From assembly GCA_035626155.1 (NCBI GenBank), contig DASPOF010000112.1, positions 1-10,217 on the forward strand: a stretch of 10,217 nucleotides of DNA, written 5' to 3'. Positions 1-6,778 of the stretch are shown here, one piece after another; position 1 is the first letter of the stretch; every line of letters begins with the position of its first letter. Made by a program: the position numbers and the translations under genes. The notes under the pieces are model-generated. The model was not told the origin of the DNA. It searched no databases and worked only from the letters and a program-made list of their open reading frames with translations. Source of the DNA: DASPOF01 sp035626155. Lineage in GTDB: Bacteria > Desulfobacterota > Binatia > Binatales > Binataceae.

Positions 1-800
1 TCGTTTTTTGCGGCGAATCCCTGGAAATTATCCAACGACCAGGTGATGGCGCCGATCGTGGACCCAAGCGCCGCCTGGTCGAGCCTCCGGATTCGCCGCG
101 CGCCCGGAGCCCACATCCAGGTGTCGTCAGCCCTCAAGCCGTTCGCATAGCGATAGCGCACGAATCCGCGTCCACGGTCCTCGGTCGGCGCAAGCATCGG
201 GTAGAAGGCGATGAGCAGATAACGTCCCGTGGAAAGGAAATCGGGATCGGTCGGCATGGGCTCCACTTCCGTCCGCCCGACCAGATTGTAACTGGCGAGA
301 TGACCCATCTCGTAGTACTTGATTGGCACGTAGGGCCGGTTCAGTCCGTCGTATTCGCTGATGCACGAGAAATCCCGCACGTCGTAATCGTCGGTGGATG
401 TGGGGCGGAACGTGTTGTTCCACATGATCCTGGTCCCCGCATCCGGATCGTTAGGATCTATGAATGGGAACGGCAGGCCCGCGACATACCCGGCGAGGCT
501 TCGATGATCGGCGGTCAGGCGAACCTGCGCGGAATATTTCTCCGTAGCCTCGCGGTACGGGCGCGGCCATTCGATCCGTTCGGCCGGCACGATCTGCATG
601 CTCATGCCGCGCTTCACCCTGATATGGACGCCGGGTGATACGAGATCCTTTACCTTCTCCGCGCCGGACGCCGTTATGACGTCCCCCGCGCGGACCTGCC
701 CGGCAGCAGCGCGTACGCCGGCGACCTGTGCCAATACTACTGCCAGGGCGAGCGACAGAAGCCGCACGCGCCACGTCGCCAATCGAACCAACTTATTCAT
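1..800 (-). CDS. DUF1329 domain envelope protein (N-terminal 266 residues; continues past window edge)
   Basis: An uninterrupted frame runs from the ATG at 800 to the left edge with no stop, 266 codons read. The N-terminus MNKLVRLATWRVRLLSLALAV, followed by a hydrophobic stretch and AAAGQ, is a Sec signal peptide with likely cleavage near residue 34. The mature part shows family hallmarks: VITASGAEKVKDLVSPGVHI, EATEKYSAQVRL, YVAGLPFPFIDPNDPDAGTR, DDYDVRDFSC, YLLIAFYPML, and DDTWMWAPGARRIRRL. DUF1329 proteins (about 400-460 residues) are periplasmic or outer-membrane associated, with a lipoprotein-carrier-like fold. They are common in Gram-negative degraders of hydrophobic compounds, often near RND transporters and DUF1302 proteins; their exact function is unproven. 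The gene starts 25 nt after moaA without a clear Shine-Dalgarno, probably in the same operon. A role in handling a hydrophobic substrate at the envelope is inferred. Confidence 0.88.
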   Translation of the reverse strand, partial: MNKLVRLATWRVRLLSLALAVVLAQVAGVRAAAGQVRAGDVITASGAEKVKDLVSPGVHIRVKRGMSMQIVPAERIEWPRPYREATEKYSAQVRLTADHRSLAGYVAGLPFPFIDPNDPDAGTRIMWNNTFRPTSTDDYDVRDFSCISEYDGLNRPYVPIKYYEMGHLASYNLVGRTEVEPMPTDPDFLSTGRYLLIAFYPMLAPTEDRGRGFVRYRYANGLRADDTWMWAPGARRIRRLDQAALGSTIGAITWSLDNFQGFAAKN

Positions 801-825
801 TACAACTACTAGGCGCTCGCGTCGC

Positions 826-1857
826 CTATCCTCCAAGCGCATGCATGGCAATGCGCCCATTGGTCGGCGCGGATCTCTCGAGGAATCCGCCCGGCTTCCC
901 GGCGATAGCCGCTGCTATGCGTGATTCGAGCAGGGCCGGGTCGCCATTGGCGCGAAGCGCGTCTTTGAGGTCAACGCCGGCCGCTGAAAACAAGCAGGCG
1001 AACAGTCTCCCGTCCGCGGTGAGCCGCATGCGATCGCAGTGGGCGCAGAACGGATCGGAAACCGTCGAAACGATACCCAGACGAAATCTGCCGTTCAAGA
1101 GATAGTACCGTGCCGGATCCTCGCTGCGCGGAAGTGGCGAGACCGCGAACACCCGGCTTAGTAGTTCGATAATCTCCTGTTGGGTGAAGACCTTCTCCGG
1201 ACTCCACATGCCACGGCTATCCAACGGCATGAACTCGATGAAGCGAAGCGGAAGATCGGCGCGATATGCCCAGGTAGCAAGCGGCAGGACCTCCCCGTCG
1301 TTCACCCCGCGCATCACGACCGCATTGATTTTGATTTTGAGACCCGCCTCGCGCGCGTCCTCGATCCCCCGCAAGACCTCATCCAGATCTCCGCCGCCGG
1401 TCATCTGGTGAAATCGCTCCGGAACCAGGGAATCGAGGCTGACGTTGGCGTCGTCGAGGCCGCAGGCAACGAGTTCCCGGGCGTAACGGCCAAGCAACGC
1501 CCCGTTGGTGGAGAGCGACAGGCGCTTGAGTCCTCGCGACCGCAGCCCGTCGAGCATCGCGACCAGCCGCGCAACGCCGCGCCGAAGGAGCGGCTCGCCG
1601 CCGGTCAGACGCACCTGCTCGACCCCCACGCGGGCGACGAAGAGCTCCACGAGCTGATGAACCTCTTCGAAAGTGAGGATCTCGTCCTTCGGCTTCCAGA
1701 CCGGATTTTCCGGCATGCAGTATACGCACCGGAAATTACAGCGATCCGTCAGTGAGACGCGCAGTTTCTTTATCGTCCGCCCGTACCGATCGCGAAAATA
1801 TCGCGATTGAGGTTCAACGGCTTGATTTGACGTTACCCACGGCATGGTATCTACCAT
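826..1857 (-). CDS. moaA: GTP 3',8-cyclase MoaA (molybdenum cofactor biosynthesis)
   Basis: 343 residues, slightly longer than the usual ~330. A radical-SAM enzyme that, with MoaC, converts GTP towards cyclic pyranopterin monophosphate, the first stage of molybdopterin synthesis in the cytoplasm. Visible features: the N-terminal cluster C40-x3-C44-x2-C47 (CNFRCVYC), the SAM-binding TGGEP (85-89), the STNG segment (116-119), the C-terminal cluster C271-x2-C274-x13-C288 that holds GTP, and the conserved terminal Gly-Gly (MHALGG) needed for activity. All essential landmarks are present, so it should be functional. The ATG at 1857 is used; the ATG at 1845 (residue 5) is an equally acceptable start and neither has a strong Shine-Dalgarno. 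Placement downstream of two molybdoenzyme genes suggests cofactor supply matched to their expression. MoaC, MoaE or MobA genes are not in the window. Confidence 0.95.
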   Translation of the reverse strand: MVDTMPWVTSNQAVEPQSRYFRDRYGRTIKKLRVSLTDRCNFRCVYCMPENPVWKPKDEILTFEEVHQLVELFVARVGVEQVRLTGGEPLLRRGVARLVAMLDGLRSRGLKRLSLSTNGALLGRYARELVACGLDDANVSLDSLVPERFHQMTGGGDLDEVLRGIEDAREAGLKIKINAVVMRGVNDGEVLPLATWAYRADLPLRFIEFMPLDSRGMWSPEKVFTQQEIIELLSRVFAVSPLPRSEDPARYYLLNGRFRLGIVSTVSDPFCAHCDRMRLTADGRLFACLFSAAGVDLKDALRANGDPALLESRIAAAIAGKPGGFLERSAPTNGRIAMHALGG

Positions 1858-1860
1858 TCC
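1841..1860. repeat. Imperfect palindrome over the moaA start codon
   Basis: ATGGTA-TC-TACCAT (1844-1857) is a perfect 6-bp inverted repeat with a 2-nt centre. It extends with one mismatch to flanking GG/CC (1841-1860). It contains both candidate moaA start codons. It could be a protein operator or a small start-site hairpin, or chance. Confidence 0.4.
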
Positions 1861-1920
1861 AGGCGCAACCGCGCTCAGCTCACCAACTGAGATACGCTCT
1901 CTCTCCCGCCATGCGACATT
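1858..1920 (-). other. 63-nt intergenic gap before moaA, with a weak inverted repeat
   Basis: This is the largest gap in the window. It contains CTCAG (1874-1878) and CTGAG (1887-1891), able to pair as a 5-bp stem with an 8-nt loop, and a purine-rich GGGAGAGAGAG tract (minus strand, about 1898-1908). There is no T-run, so it does not look like an intrinsic terminator. It is too short for a molybdenum cofactor riboswitch. No convincing promoter is seen. Confidence 0.4.
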
Positions 1921-2451
1921 TCAAAACGGAAGGCCTCCGTAACGCAGAATCCCTCCGATGACTATGGCGACCACCGACGAGATGACGTTGTAACGCGCAA
2001 AGGTCTTCATCCAGTCCGCATACGCAATCGAATCGGTGCGGGAGCTCTCGACCTGTTCCCGGGTCGCATCGTAGGGAAGTTTCACGATCACCCGCGGGCG
2101 CAGGTAGAAGGTCAGAATCGTTGCCGTTATCACCAACGACAGCCAGATCAGCATCATCAGCACCAGGGCGACGCCATAGCCGGTCGCCAGAAACTTCAAG
2201 GACAGCAGCACCCCGAGGTTCCCCAGGCGCCACAGTTCCAGCAGGCCGCTCACCGGCAGGCCGATCAGGGCGGCCCAGTTCAAAATGGCGAAGTCGTTCC
2301 CGAGCTTGTCGCCCAGGCGGGCCGCCTGCCCCGGAGGAATCAGGTCGAGGCGCGGGGTCAGAAGAAAATCCAAAAACACGTTGGAGCCCACGAACACCGC
2401 GGCAAAAAAGATATGAAAGGCAACCAGGGTCTGCAGTTCCAGAGCAATCAC
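1921..2451 (-). CDS. Four-helix integral membrane protein (CopD/DUF2269-like), function unknown
   Basis: 176 residues. Predicted membrane segments by hydrophobicity: about 8-30, 55-75, 88-116 and 153-170. The first reads LVAFHIFFAAVFVGSNVFLDF (9-29), and its buried H13 recalls the His-containing first helix of CopD-like and DUF2269-like membrane proteins, where histidines can bind copper or heme. No second invariant His is obvious, so cofactor binding is only a possibility. A charged loop (about 117-150) separates helices 3 and 4. The start is GTG, fused to the preceding stop as GTGA (2451-2448), and GGAG (2458-2461) lies 6 nt upstream. Translation is thus coupled to the U32 protein, suggesting the two act together, perhaps as membrane anchor or electron-entry partner (inference). 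No specific family can be assigned with confidence. Confidence 0.8.
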   Translation of the reverse strand: MIALELQTLVAFHIFFAAVFVGSNVFLDFLLTPRLDLIPPGQAARLGDKLGNDFAILNWAALIGLPVSGLLELWRLGNLGVLLSLKFLATGYGVALVLMMLIWLSLVITATILTFYLRPRVIVKLPYDATREQVESSRTDSIAYADWMKTFARYNVISSVVAIVIGGILRYGGLPF

Positions 2452-3551
2452 CTACCACTCCGATAGCTTCCGACTCGAATGGTTTGCAGGTCCCCCTCGA
2501 GCGATTGTGCGCACTCTCTCGGCTTCCCGGCCACCCGCACCGCGCGGTTGGCCCACTGCCCGCAGTAGTCGCACGTGTTGCAGTCGAGGAGGCAGTGGTC
2601 ATCCTGAAAGAAACGGAGGAACCCGTCCAACTTCGCACTCTCAATTCGAACTCCGAACGGCTCGGGCGCTTCGCCGAAAACCGTATGCGGAGGCTCGATA
2701 CCGACCAGCAGGCGGGCGACATCGTCGCAGCGCCGCGCGTGGTAGGCGCCTGCGACCTTGACGATCCAATCGGTGTGCGAGCTCGGCCCCTCCTCCATCT
2801 TCTCGCGCCCGGCCACCTTGAACAGGTCGATTCCCAAATCCTCGTATACTGACAAATCCTCCGGCCTGACCCACGGCGAGCGAAGGTGCTCGGCCGGATC
2901 CGTCACTTTGAAAAGCGCGCAGCGGTAATAACAGTAATCGACGTAGTATCGGCCCGTGATACTCTCGCCCGAGTGGGAAATCATATTCGAATGGTAGTTC
3001 CGGATCGGGCAACTGAGCAGGCATCCCTCGTTGACCACGAGCGACAGAGTGCAGCCGGCCGCCTTGCGTATTGCTTCGAGACGCCGAAAGTCGCGATTAA
3101 CCTGGGGATCGAGGTGAATCACGGTCGCCCCGAGCTCATCGAAGAATTTCGCCTTTCGGGCGTCATTGACCGAGGCGAGAACCGAGATGTGCAACTCGAG
3201 CGAGGGGAAATTCTCGCGCACGAGCTCCATCACGAACGGATTCGCGGTGACCACCGCCGCCCCGCCGGCATCGACCAACCACTGGAGCCGCTGAAGGAGC
3301 TGGCCGCGGCCTTCCTCGGAGTATTCCTTGTTTCCGAGGCAGGTCGCGTTCATGACATAGGCGAAGCGGATTTTTCGCCGGGCGGCCTGCTCGATGTGAA
3401 AGGCGACATCCTCTTCGGTGGCCGGCGCCAGCACCAGCGATGACCGCAAGGTCGCCTCGGTCGGGAGGCTTCCATAGATATAGACGGGCTCGAACCGAGC
3501 AATCCGCCCGATGAGTTCCGGATCGAAATTGGTTGGGAGCATCAGTTTCAT
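2448..3551 (-). CDS. U32 peptidase family protein, UbiU/UbiV-like iron-sulfur protein
   Basis: 367 residues beginning MKLMLPTNFD. A TIM-barrel-like U32 domain is indicated by LVVNEGCLLSCPIRNYHSN (171-189) and YYVDYCYYRCALFK (202-215), with IDLFKVAGRE (241-250) following. C177, C181, C207 and C211 are candidate [4Fe-4S] ligands. Studied U32 members (UbiU/UbiV, RlhA, TrhP) carry out O2-independent hydroxylation using prephenate or modify RNA; true proteolysis is doubtful for most. A second cysteine group near the C-terminus (C320, C324, C327, C330; C-x3-C-x2-C-x2-C, within HCLLDCNTCDYCGQWA) could hold another cluster. It is not the radical-SAM site because no SAM-binding GGE motif follows. The operon setting with molybdoenzymes and PaaK-like proteins favours a catabolic or anaerobic hydroxylation role over ubiquinone synthesis (inference). 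The TGA stop overlaps the next gene's GTG. Confidence 0.85.
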   Translation of the reverse strand: MKLMLPTNFDPELIGRIARFEPVYIYGSLPTEATLRSSLVLAPATEEDVAFHIEQAARRKIRFAYVMNATCLGNKEYSEEGRGQLLQRLQWLVDAGGAAVVTANPFVMELVRENFPSLELHISVLASVNDARKAKFFDELGATVIHLDPQVNRDFRRLEAIRKAAGCTLSLVVNEGCLLSCPIRNYHSNMISHSGESITGRYYVDYCYYRCALFKVTDPAEHLRSPWVRPEDLSVYEDLGIDLFKVAGREKMEEGPSSHTDWIVKVAGAYHARRCDDVARLLVGIEPPHTVFGEAPEPFGVRIESAKLDGFLRFFQDDHCLLDCNTCDYCGQWANRAVRVAGKPRECAQSLEGDLQTIRVGSYRSGR

Positions 3552-3561
3552 GGGCGCCTCC
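3552..3561 (-). promoter_or_regulatory. Ribosome binding site that sets the U32 protein start
   Basis: GGAGG (3557-3561, minus strand) sits 5 nt before the ATG at 3551, just after the PaaK-like stop (TGA, 3565-3563). It decides for this start over an in-frame start 90 nt upstream at 3641, which would add 30 residues without family resemblance and overlap the PaaK-like gene by 79 nt. Confidence 0.75.
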
Positions 3562-3562
3562 A

Positions 3563-4855
3563 TCAGCTCCTTGGTAACCGAATCTCGCGGCTCTCGAGCA
3601 CTTGCCGGAAGCCCCAGTTGATCCTGAGGTCGCCGAGCCACACGATGCGGACCGCATCGACTCCGAGCCGTTCTTCCAGATCCGCTTTCAGTTCTGCCTC
3701 ATGATGCGCTGCGCCCTCGATGGCGACTGAAAGCAGGCCGGGCGGCGACTCGGGGTCGTGAATCAGCAGGACGTTGCGCCCGACCAGGTCGCCGTCCTCC
3801 TCGATGCAGTTGCGGACGTCGTAGGCCGTGATTCGGCGGTCGCCAACCAGGACGCTGCTCTCCGGGCGCCCGAAAATCTTAAGCCTGCGAAAGCCACATT
3901 GGCAGGGGCATTCCCCCGGCGCAAACGCGGCGAAGTCGCCGGTGTCGTAGCGCACGAAGATGCTCCCTGCGGCGCTGAGCTTGGTGACTATCAGCCGTCC
4001 CCGCACCCCCGCCGGAACGCCAACGCCGCTATCGTCCACCACCTCGAGGTAGCAGACGTCCTCGTGCACATGCGGAGTGTTGTGGAACCGGCATTCGTCG
4101 ATTGCCGCTCCTTCCTGAGTGCCGCCGCGCTCGAAGATGTCGCCCACCTGGAGTCGGTCGCGGAGGAACTCCCGCATCGAACGCGTCAGCGGCAGCCCGA
4201 CGACGACAATCGACCGAACCCCTCTGAGGACCTCCGGTGGCGCCACCACCGTACTCGCGCTGCGCCGGATCAGAGAGAGGAGAAACGGCGCGGTGGTCGT
4301 GATGAATTCGGGGCGTACCGTGATGAGCGTATGGAGGAAGGAATCAAGGTACTCGGGCCCCATGCTGCCCCAGAAAAACGCACACCGCGCGCCCATCCGC
4401 GCAACCGCGTGCGGCTCGCAGGCGGCCAGACGGTGCCATACCGGGCTCATCAGCAGCGCCGTCATCCCCGGACCCAGGCCCGCCCATCGAAATCCCCGGA
4501 TCGTCGGCACTATGTAGGTCTCTTCTTCCTGCGCGCTCAGCCAGACCAGAAGCGGATCTCCGGAAGTGCCGCGGGTGCTGAACGCAACCGGGCCCTGACT
4601 CGGGATCGCCCAGCGCTGGCCCGCCTGCACGAGGTCGTGCTTGGCGACTATCGGGAACCGCGCGAAATCGTCCATCGAGGGCGGTGTGCCTGCCGCGATT
4701 CCCGCCGCCTCCCAGCGTTCGCGATAAAACGGAACGTGGCGGTACGCGTGCTCCGTCACCTCACGCATGCGTTCGTACTGCCATGCGGTTAATCGCGCGC
4801 CCGACAGCGACTCGATATCGTCGTGCGCCGCGTATGTCGAAGCAGTCCCAGGCAT
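3563..4855 (-). CDS. Phenylacetate-CoA ligase-like (PaaK family) protein
   Basis: 430 residues, the usual PaaK family length. Motifs in order: AYRHVPFYRERWEAAGI (37-53), the family N-terminal signature; STRGTSGDP (93-101), the phosphate-binding A3 loop; GGTQEGA (244-250), equivalent to A5; VHEDVCYLEV (263-272); VRYDTGDFAAF (301-311), equivalent to A7; and CPCQCGFRRLKIFGRPESS (316-334), the Cys-Gly and GR hinge. Family members activate aryl- or acyl-acids to acyl-AMP and then CoA thioesters in the cytoplasm. At the C-terminus, INWGFRQVLESRE (412-424) aligns with the region that normally carries GK and the A10 catalytic lysine, and no lysine is present. First-step catalysis may be impaired, or the protein may act on a preformed adenylate or thioester. 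The ATG has no clear Shine-Dalgarno but lies 6 nt after the upstream stop, so coupling is likely. The substrate is not determined; phenylacetate is only the family namesake. Confidence 0.85.
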   Translation of the reverse strand: MPGTASTYAAHDDIESLSGARLTAWQYERMREVTEHAYRHVPFYRERWEAAGIAAGTPPSMDDFARFPIVAKHDLVQAGQRWAIPSQGPVAFSTRGTSGDPLLVWLSAQEEETYIVPTIRGFRWAGLGPGMTALLMSPVWHRLAACEPHAVARMGARCAFFWGSMGPEYLDSFLHTLITVRPEFITTTAPFLLSLIRRSASTVVAPPEVLRGVRSIVVVGLPLTRSMREFLRDRLQVGDIFERGGTQEGAAIDECRFHNTPHVHEDVCYLEVVDDSGVGVPAGVRGRLIVTKLSAAGSIFVRYDTGDFAAFAPGECPCQCGFRRLKIFGRPESSVLVGDRRITAYDVRNCIEEDGDLVGRNVLLIHDPESPPGLLSVAIEGAAHHEAELKADLEERLGVDAVRIVWLGDLRINWGFRQVLESREIRLPRS

Positions 4856-4861
4856 CGCGGA

Positions 4862-5554
4862 TCAGGCGCCCCCGGCGGAAATTGGCAACCGGATACACCA
4901 GTCGCGAGATCCTGCGGCGCAGCCGTGCGGTGCAAGCAGGTCGCCGCTGCGCAGTTGATAGGGTGGCGCGGTGCGCCGAAGGTTTCGGATCCCGCGCCCA
5001 TCGACTTCGTAAAATCCGTCGCGGAGGTGAAAGCATCCGCACTGCGCGCATTGCGGTGCGAGCAGCAGCGCGCTCTCGACGTGCAGCAGATGACGCCACG
5101 GCGCCGGGCGGCCCGCCTTGGGCCCCGCCGGCTCGTCGCCGAAGACCACGATCGTCCTGGTCGCGCGCCGCGCCATTTCCACCGACCCTTTCTTGCGCAA
5201 CTCCGCGTCCAGCAGATCGATTACGTCATCCCTGATCACGAGCGCGTCGACCGCGAGTTGCCCGAGCAGTGCGGGACTAAGCGTGACGCGCTCCCCAGAG
5301 GCATCCAGGCAAATGAAGCGTCCGCCGATTCGTTCCGCGACTCCGCGCTCAAGCCCCGGCATCAGGAGACTGGAACCAAGAAACGAGAGCGGACTGCAGC
5401 CGAAATCCTGAACCGCGATCGTCGCGCCGTCCGCGACACCCATCATCCGGTAACACCACTCGACATGCTCCGCCCAGACGTCGAGCTCGCCGGCACCGAA
5501 CGAAAGACGGCCGCCGGGAACGTCGAACAGAAGATAGGCGTTGTCAGTTCCCAC
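4862..5554 (-). CDS. Short PaaK-like (ANL-related) protein, function unknown
   Basis: 230 residues from a GTG start at 5554, chosen because AGGAAG (5561-5566) lies 6 nt upstream. A TTG at 5596 would only lengthen the overlap with the previous gene. Residues 22-120 (GELDVWAEHVEWCYRMMGV, then FGCSPLSFLGSSLLMPGLER) resemble the middle of phenylacetate-CoA ligase family proteins, where a Trp/Ala helix precedes a Gly-rich strand-helix region. HVESALLLAPQCAQCGCFH (158-176) and PPYQLRSGD (197-205) resemble the family's HVE and YRTGD segments. The N-terminal phosphate-loop region and the C-terminal domain are missing, so it cannot be a normal ligase. Eight cysteines, including C169, C172 and C174, could bind a metal (inference). 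It overlaps the upstream gene by 11 nt and ends 6 nt before the full PaaK-like gene. It may be a partner subunit; homology is moderate and judged by eye. Confidence 0.6.
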   Translation of the reverse strand: MGTDNAYLLFDVPGGRLSFGAGELDVWAEHVEWCYRMMGVADGATIAVQDFGCSPLSFLGSSLLMPGLERGVAERIGGRFICLDASGERVTLSPALLGQLAVDALVIRDDVIDLLDAELRKKGSVEMARRATRTIVVFGDEPAGPKAGRPAPWRHLLHVESALLLAPQCAQCGCFHLRDGFYEVDGRGIRNLRRTAPPYQLRSGDLLAPHGCAAGSRDWCIRLPISAGGA

Positions 5555-6776
5555 TGGCTGCTTCCTGGCTTTGTGGTAAGGCTTCCTGCAGGACAACCAC
5601 GCCGACGTGATCCATGGTCGCTACCTGGCGCGTCCTCACGACCGTGCCCGCCTTGACGCCGGCGTTGCGCGCGGATTCCACATAGCCGACCATCGCCGAC
5701 AGCGCCTCGACGCCGACCTCTGCCTGTTCCAGCATCTCCCACGGCACGATCGAAACCTTGCCACTGCCCGGATCGATAGGAATCAGCGATACGTTGACGA
5801 GCGGGAATCCGTGCCCGTGCGGCGGCAGCCACGTCGGATGGGACGCGACCACGGGACCGAGCTCGGGCATGCCCCACAGAGTGAAGATTGGCCGGCCGCA
5901 CAGCGATTCCACTTCTTTACGCCAGTGCGGCGTAAAGAACCCGGTCGATATAAACACGTGAGAGGATCGGCTGACCAGACTGGGCAGCTCCCGCTCGGCC
6001 AGCATCTTGTCAGTCTCGGCTCGCGAAAGAATCACGTACCCGTTCGCGGCGAAATCCGCCAGCTCGCCTGAGTCGAGCTTCTCGAAGCTGCCAAATACGA
6101 CCGGCGCGCCTTGCGAGAGAGCGAGCAGGATTCCGGTGAGCATCTCCCACGAACCTATCGCCGCCTCCGTGCATACGAACGGGATCTCGCGCAGCCGAGG
6201 GATGAATGCCGCCATCGAGGCCGCCATCGCAGACAGCGAAAAATGCGAATGCGCGACCAGTCCGCGGCCGCCCGGGACCAATATCGCGGCATCCGTGGCT
6301 CGTTTCGCAGTTCCCGCGTCGCTGAAGGCGCCCTTCAGGTCAGCCCGCGCAACTGTCTTGACGCCCGGGGACTCCGCCAGGTTCACACCCTCCGTAGCGA
6401 TGATCGCCGATGCCTTCGCCTCCGCGACTCGGCCCGCCAGTTGTTGCGGCGATTCGGCGAGGTCGGCGAGGAAGACGCAGCGGCCGGAAAACAATCCGGC
6501 CAGGCACAGCCGCAGGCTCTCGACCGGGTCGGGAGAGGCAAGAGCGATGGTCCCGGTCAGGCCCGCGCCCTGGATTCCGCCCGCGAGTGCGAGACTCTGC
6601 TCGAGCAGCTCACCATAGCTGATGCGAACGTCGTCGTATGCGATCGCGACCTTATCCTTCGTCGCCGTAAATCGCTGCCGCAACAGGCGGCCAAGCGGCT
6701 GTTGAGCAACCGGCACCCGGCGAGGAACGCCCGCGGGCCAGTACCATGATGGCAACGCACCGCCGACCTTGGACAT
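5544..6776 (-). CDS. Degenerate AMP-binding (ANL superfamily) protein, probable pseudo-ligase
   Basis: 410 residues. The layout follows the large domain of acyl-CoA synthetases: RQRFTATKDKVAIAY and ISYGELLEQ (34-60) at the N-terminus, then a typical alternating fold. The catalytic motifs are eroded. The A3 phosphate loop (normally TSGTTGxPK) is reduced to ILVPGGRGLVAHSHFSL (165-181), with no Thr/Ser-rich loop and no lysine. The A5 region is TLWGMPELGP (299-308), which keeps the glutamate. The A7 segment reads VVRTRQVATMDHVG (379-392) where TGD is expected. The small C-terminal domain with its catalytic lysine is absent. Classical adenylation therefore looks unlikely, and a structural, binding or regulatory role is inferred. 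AGGGA (6782-6786) lies 5 nt before the ATG and supports the start. The gene begins 2 nt after the molybdoenzyme stop and overlaps the next gene by 11 nt, so it is translated as part of the operon. Confidence 0.75.
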   Translation of the reverse strand: MSKVGGALPSWYWPAGVPRRVPVAQQPLGRLLRQRFTATKDKVAIAYDDVRISYGELLEQSLALAGGIQGAGLTGTIALASPDPVESLRLCLAGLFSGRCVFLADLAESPQQLAGRVAEAKASAIIATEGVNLAESPGVKTVARADLKGAFSDAGTAKRATDAAILVPGGRGLVAHSHFSLSAMAASMAAFIPRLREIPFVCTEAAIGSWEMLTGILLALSQGAPVVFGSFEKLDSGELADFAANGYVILSRAETDKMLAERELPSLVSRSSHVFISTGFFTPHWRKEVESLCGRPIFTLWGMPELGPVVASHPTWLPPHGHGFPLVNVSLIPIDPGSGKVSIVPWEMLEQAEVGVEALSAMVGYVESARNAGVKAGTVVRTRQVATMDHVGVVVLQEALPQSQEAASGN

Positions 6777-6778
6777 AG

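Noticed and set aside
1858..1920. A tRNA-like D-arm resemblance and a possible terminator in the gap before moaA
   Set aside because: No acceptor, anticodon or T-arm pairing can be formed, and the small hairpin has no following T-run.
3552..3641. Longer N-terminus for the U32 protein starting at 3641
   Set aside because: The extra 30 residues overlap the PaaK-like gene in another frame and a strong GGAGG lies correctly before the ATG at 3551.
3758..4792. 344-codon plus-strand open frame opposite the PaaK-like gene
   Set aside because: Arg/His/Pro-rich composition without domains; antisense shadow of a clearly conserved gene.
4862..6776. The two degenerate ANL genes as one gene broken by a frameshift
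   Set aside because: The first already covers the ANL large domain up to an A7-like segment, while the second resembles the PaaK middle region. The second has its own Shine-Dalgarno and start, so they do not join into one normal ligase.
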